A DNA stretch of 64,000 bases from Loxodes magnus (lineage: Eukaryota; Ciliophora; Karyorelictea; Loxodida; Loxodidae). A program made the position numbers and the translations under genes. Where the stretch lies: assembly GCA_946699065.1 (NCBI GenBank), contig CAMPDV010000287.1, positions 248,001 to 312,000 of the forward strand, read 5' to 3'. This document shows positions 61,456 to 64,000 of this stretch, piece by piece. Each line of letters starts with the position of its first letter. Position 1 is the stretch's first letter. Below the pieces are notes generated by a model. It was not told the origin of the DNA. It ran no database searches and was given only the letters and a program-made list of their open reading frames with translations.

Positions 61456-62745
61456 TCATGGTATTTAGCTATTAGGGGTTACATGCTAGATATAGACAGC
61501 CTTTAAGGGTTTCAATTGAAAGTTATGAATGAAGCCTTTTACTTAGAACTCGAATATGATACTTTTAGACTTTTATTTTGAGATACCAGACTCTAAATTA
61601 AAGTCCTTTGAGTCTCCTTATAAAGTTTATTTGAAAGGATGTATTTAAAAGTTTGGAAATTCAGATTTTTTAGGTTTTTATAGTTGTAAAATGAGAGAAT
61701 TGAAATAGAAGTCTAATGATTTATATATAGATAAATATAAATGGTTTCTAAGGGGAATTCTGTAATGGCTTAATGTAATCAAAACACTTCTTTTGCCTTA
61801 TAATTCAAAATCTTTTAAGAGAGTTGGCTTAAATTTAGCAGGGAAAGATTGCTTTTAGTTCTTCGCTATGACAAAAATCAGCTAGTTAGTAATTTTTAAT
61901 CATTATTTTTACTAATGGGTTAAGTAATCTCTGCCAATAACTGCAGTATTAATGCTTCGAGGATATAAATACTTAAGTTATAAACTTCCTTATCCTTTGG
62001 CAATGAACTCTGTCATTTTTTTACAAGAACTTGCTCTTTCTTTTTAGTTGTAGATTCTAAAAATGATGCAACTATTTTTCCCTTTGGTAGTTTTAATTTT
62101 TTCTAAGGCTCTTTATGTTGCTATTAGGTTATGGATAATTTATTGGATGCTTATTGTCTTTAATATCATTTATACTGACTTTATATTTTTAGAAGTACTA
62201 AGTAACTCCAGTTTTAGGCTTAGTCACTACTTTTTCAGCAGCACTTCCGGCTTCAATATTTCCTTAATCAGGTTTAGCCTATACTCTCTATATAAGATCC
62301 TTAAACCTTTTCTTCTGATCTCTCAATTCCTAATCTAGTATCCTTCTGTTTTAAAGTGTAAGCATCAGTGTTTTTCTAGCATATCTTCTTGATTCTTATT
62401 CAGTTAGATAGATAGATAAATACGCTGCTGTTCTTGCAACTATTTTAATCTTCTCAATACTTGTGAAAATTGCTTTCTAATCCTTACTAATCCCGTCTAT
62501 CGAAAGCGCTTGGCTATATTAGACTAATAACACTTACATTTACGTCTACGTGCCTCCCATAGCACTTTTATGAGCTTTACCTATGAAGTCTAACTCCTTT
62601 AATTGATTATACTTATCTAGCCTTAATATAAGTTCTGCTGAAAGATGCTTCTTTCAAGCATAGAAAAGAGCTTGATAATCCGTTTAATCAAGCCAGGCTG
62701 TAAATAAAAATCTCTCAAGCCTGCTATTTTTAAATCTATAGTCAT
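61456..62745 (-). CDS. Unassigned ORF upstream of T1
   Basis: Frame of 429 residues from ATG 62745 (MTIDLKIAGLRDFYLQPGLIKR) to TGA 61456, 88 bp from the T1 start and on the same strand. The product is basic: an Arg/Lys/Cys-rich patch (EARRRKCKCYQSN), helices rich in Leu and Gln, and a Ser/Lys-rich C-terminus. Trp is encoded by TGA in KHWCLHF, RNWEIRR and KQWLSL. No domain was recognised. A plus-strand frame over the same DNA is also open but has a poorer composition. Confidence 0.5.
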
Positions 62746-62749
62746 TATT

Positions 62750-64000
62750 ATAAAAATGTATGGTATAAAGGTTTCTGATAGGTGAATTAGAGAGATTCGC
62801 TATAAAGGATTAGTTTCAATTCCATAGAAAGAGACTAGATTCAATAAGAACTATACTATAGAACCCTTTGTTTGCTATAAGAACAAACTTAGAACCTACT
62901 TTGTGAGGGGATGTTAAAATACTAAGGTAAGGAACTTCAATGGCTGATAAAATAATCAGCCAGTTAGATATTATAGCAGGAAGGAGTTAGTAGACTATAA
63001 AAGAACCAAGATTAAGATGTTTATAAAGAGTATAAAAAGAGCTTAAAATAAGGGTTTTAGCACTCTTATCTCTTTAATCTACAATGTCTGTAGTTAGTAC
63101 ATGAAGCTATTATAAGAGGATGAGTTGAGAATTAAACTAGAATTCAAAGAGCTCAAAGTCGATGTATAAAAAAAGTGATATAATTGAATGAAAATACAAA
63201 AATGATGCAATGCTAGTTTCTATGTATTTTTTATTAAGTATACATATAAAGGTAAGCTTTAAATTAAATACACTAATTGAAATTAAAATTGGTAAGATCT
63301 TTGGAAGAAAGAAATTGAAATGCTTCTAAGATATAATAAGAAGCTTGAAGAAATAAGCAATTTTAACTCTTAAAAGCGAAATAATTATAAGAATTTATCA
63401 ATTGAAGGTATCTAATTGAATAGATCAATAACTATTGTATTATACTATAATATGAGCAAGCATTTTGGTAATACAGGAGATAGGGATAATGTAATAGATA
63501 TATAAGTATTAAATTTGCAAGATAAATAGCTTTAAGTGCATATTGGTGGATGATAACTCTGATAATGCTTTAGATATTCTCATTCTTATCTTTCCCAGAT
63601 TATTTTTCACATTTGACTGGCTAAAGATAGTGGTATAGAGTAAACCTGCTATTTTCCAAAATCACTCTAGCTTCTAAGGAGAATTCATTGTTATTTACCT
63701 CAGTTTAATCCAGAGATAATGTTTGTAATCTGAATGGTTACAATATACCTATAGCGCTATCAATTCCAAGCAAACTTACTTAGTATCAGGTTAGTTAAGC
63801 TTCTCAATCTACCCACTTTCTTCAATAATCCTATCTTCCATTACACTTGTATAATACTCTCTTAATACTTAAAGAGCTACACTCTATATATTATATACTA
63901 GTTTCCCAAGAGAAAGGATTCGATAGGTGTTAGGAAATGAAGAGAACAGAATTAGCTATTTATATTAGTATGTCGCAGTTACATGTTAATGACCTAGATT
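62750..64000. other. Window end; possible plus-strand ORF
   Basis: A plus frame from ATG 62940 (MADKIISQLDIIAGRSQQTIKEPRL) reads protein-like for about 170 codons, with Trp by TGA, but its end is unclear and other frames compete. It would be divergent from the 61456-62745 ORF. The last 500 bp show nothing certain. Confidence 0.25.

Noticed and set aside
61525-62466. Plus-strand ORF beginning MNEAFYLELEYD
   Set aside because: It lies opposite the minus ORF 61456-62745, which has a better N-terminus, a more balanced charged composition and proper spacing to T1. Both are open, so this remains a judgement.
1-64000. Mass pseudogenisation under the standard code
   Set aside because: Read with standard stops nearly every gene would be broken, but UAR as Gln and UGA as Trp restore long conserved domains and paralogue agreement, so the code, not decay, explains the stops.

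Overview
This is AT-rich eukaryotic DNA (roughly three quarters A+T by eye) that only makes sense with a rearranged genetic code. Long, domain-rich reading frames appear when TAA and TAG are read as Gln, TGA is read as Trp inside genes, and TGA also ends most genes. That combination is known from karyorelictean ciliates such as Loxodes, and in a related form from Condylostoma. I infer a Loxodes-like ciliate. The species cannot be fixed from the sequence.

Layout. 1-9,000: an inverted pair of RING-kelch genes (K1 minus, K2 plus) around two convergent fossil zinc-knuckle retroelement genes, with a diverged AT-rich repeat block repeated at about 0.4, 6 and 14.4 kb. 10,000-13,500: a decayed APE-type LINE on the minus strand. 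16,400-30,600: RING-PHR-like genes R1 and R3, a third zinc-knuckle fossil, an unassigned ORF, a membrane-anchored MORN protein, a piece of penicillin-acylase pseudogene and a small Arf-like GTPase. 30,900-36,900: a RING/B-box coiled-coil gene, a coiled-coil/kelch pseudogene and a 5'-truncated LINE tail with a clear target-site duplication. 37,700-44,300: R2, an unassigned antisense ORF and a RING/coiled-coil/otubain-like gene. 45,300-53,200: tightly packed unassigned ORFs, two of them multi-pass membrane proteins, then an intact penicillin acylase. 53,700-62,750: a second RING/coiled-coil/otubain gene with an extra C-terminal RING, an unassigned ORF, a TRIM-like RING/B-box/coiled-coil/kelch gene containing a 24-bp coding minisatellite, and another unassigned ORF.

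Functional theme. At least nine RING-type genes or pseudogenes lie in 64 kb, plus one coiled-coil/kelch relative whose RING end is missing. Related RING modules are joined to different C-terminal parts: kelch propeller, PHR-like sandwich, coiled coil, or otubain fold. Both otubain-like genes carry Ser where the catalytic Cys should be. This looks like a lineage-specific family of ubiquitin ligases and ubiquitin readers expanded by duplication. No rRNA, tRNA or CRISPR array was recognised. Because TGA can be sense, openness of a frame is weak evidence, so unassigned ORFs carry low confidence.
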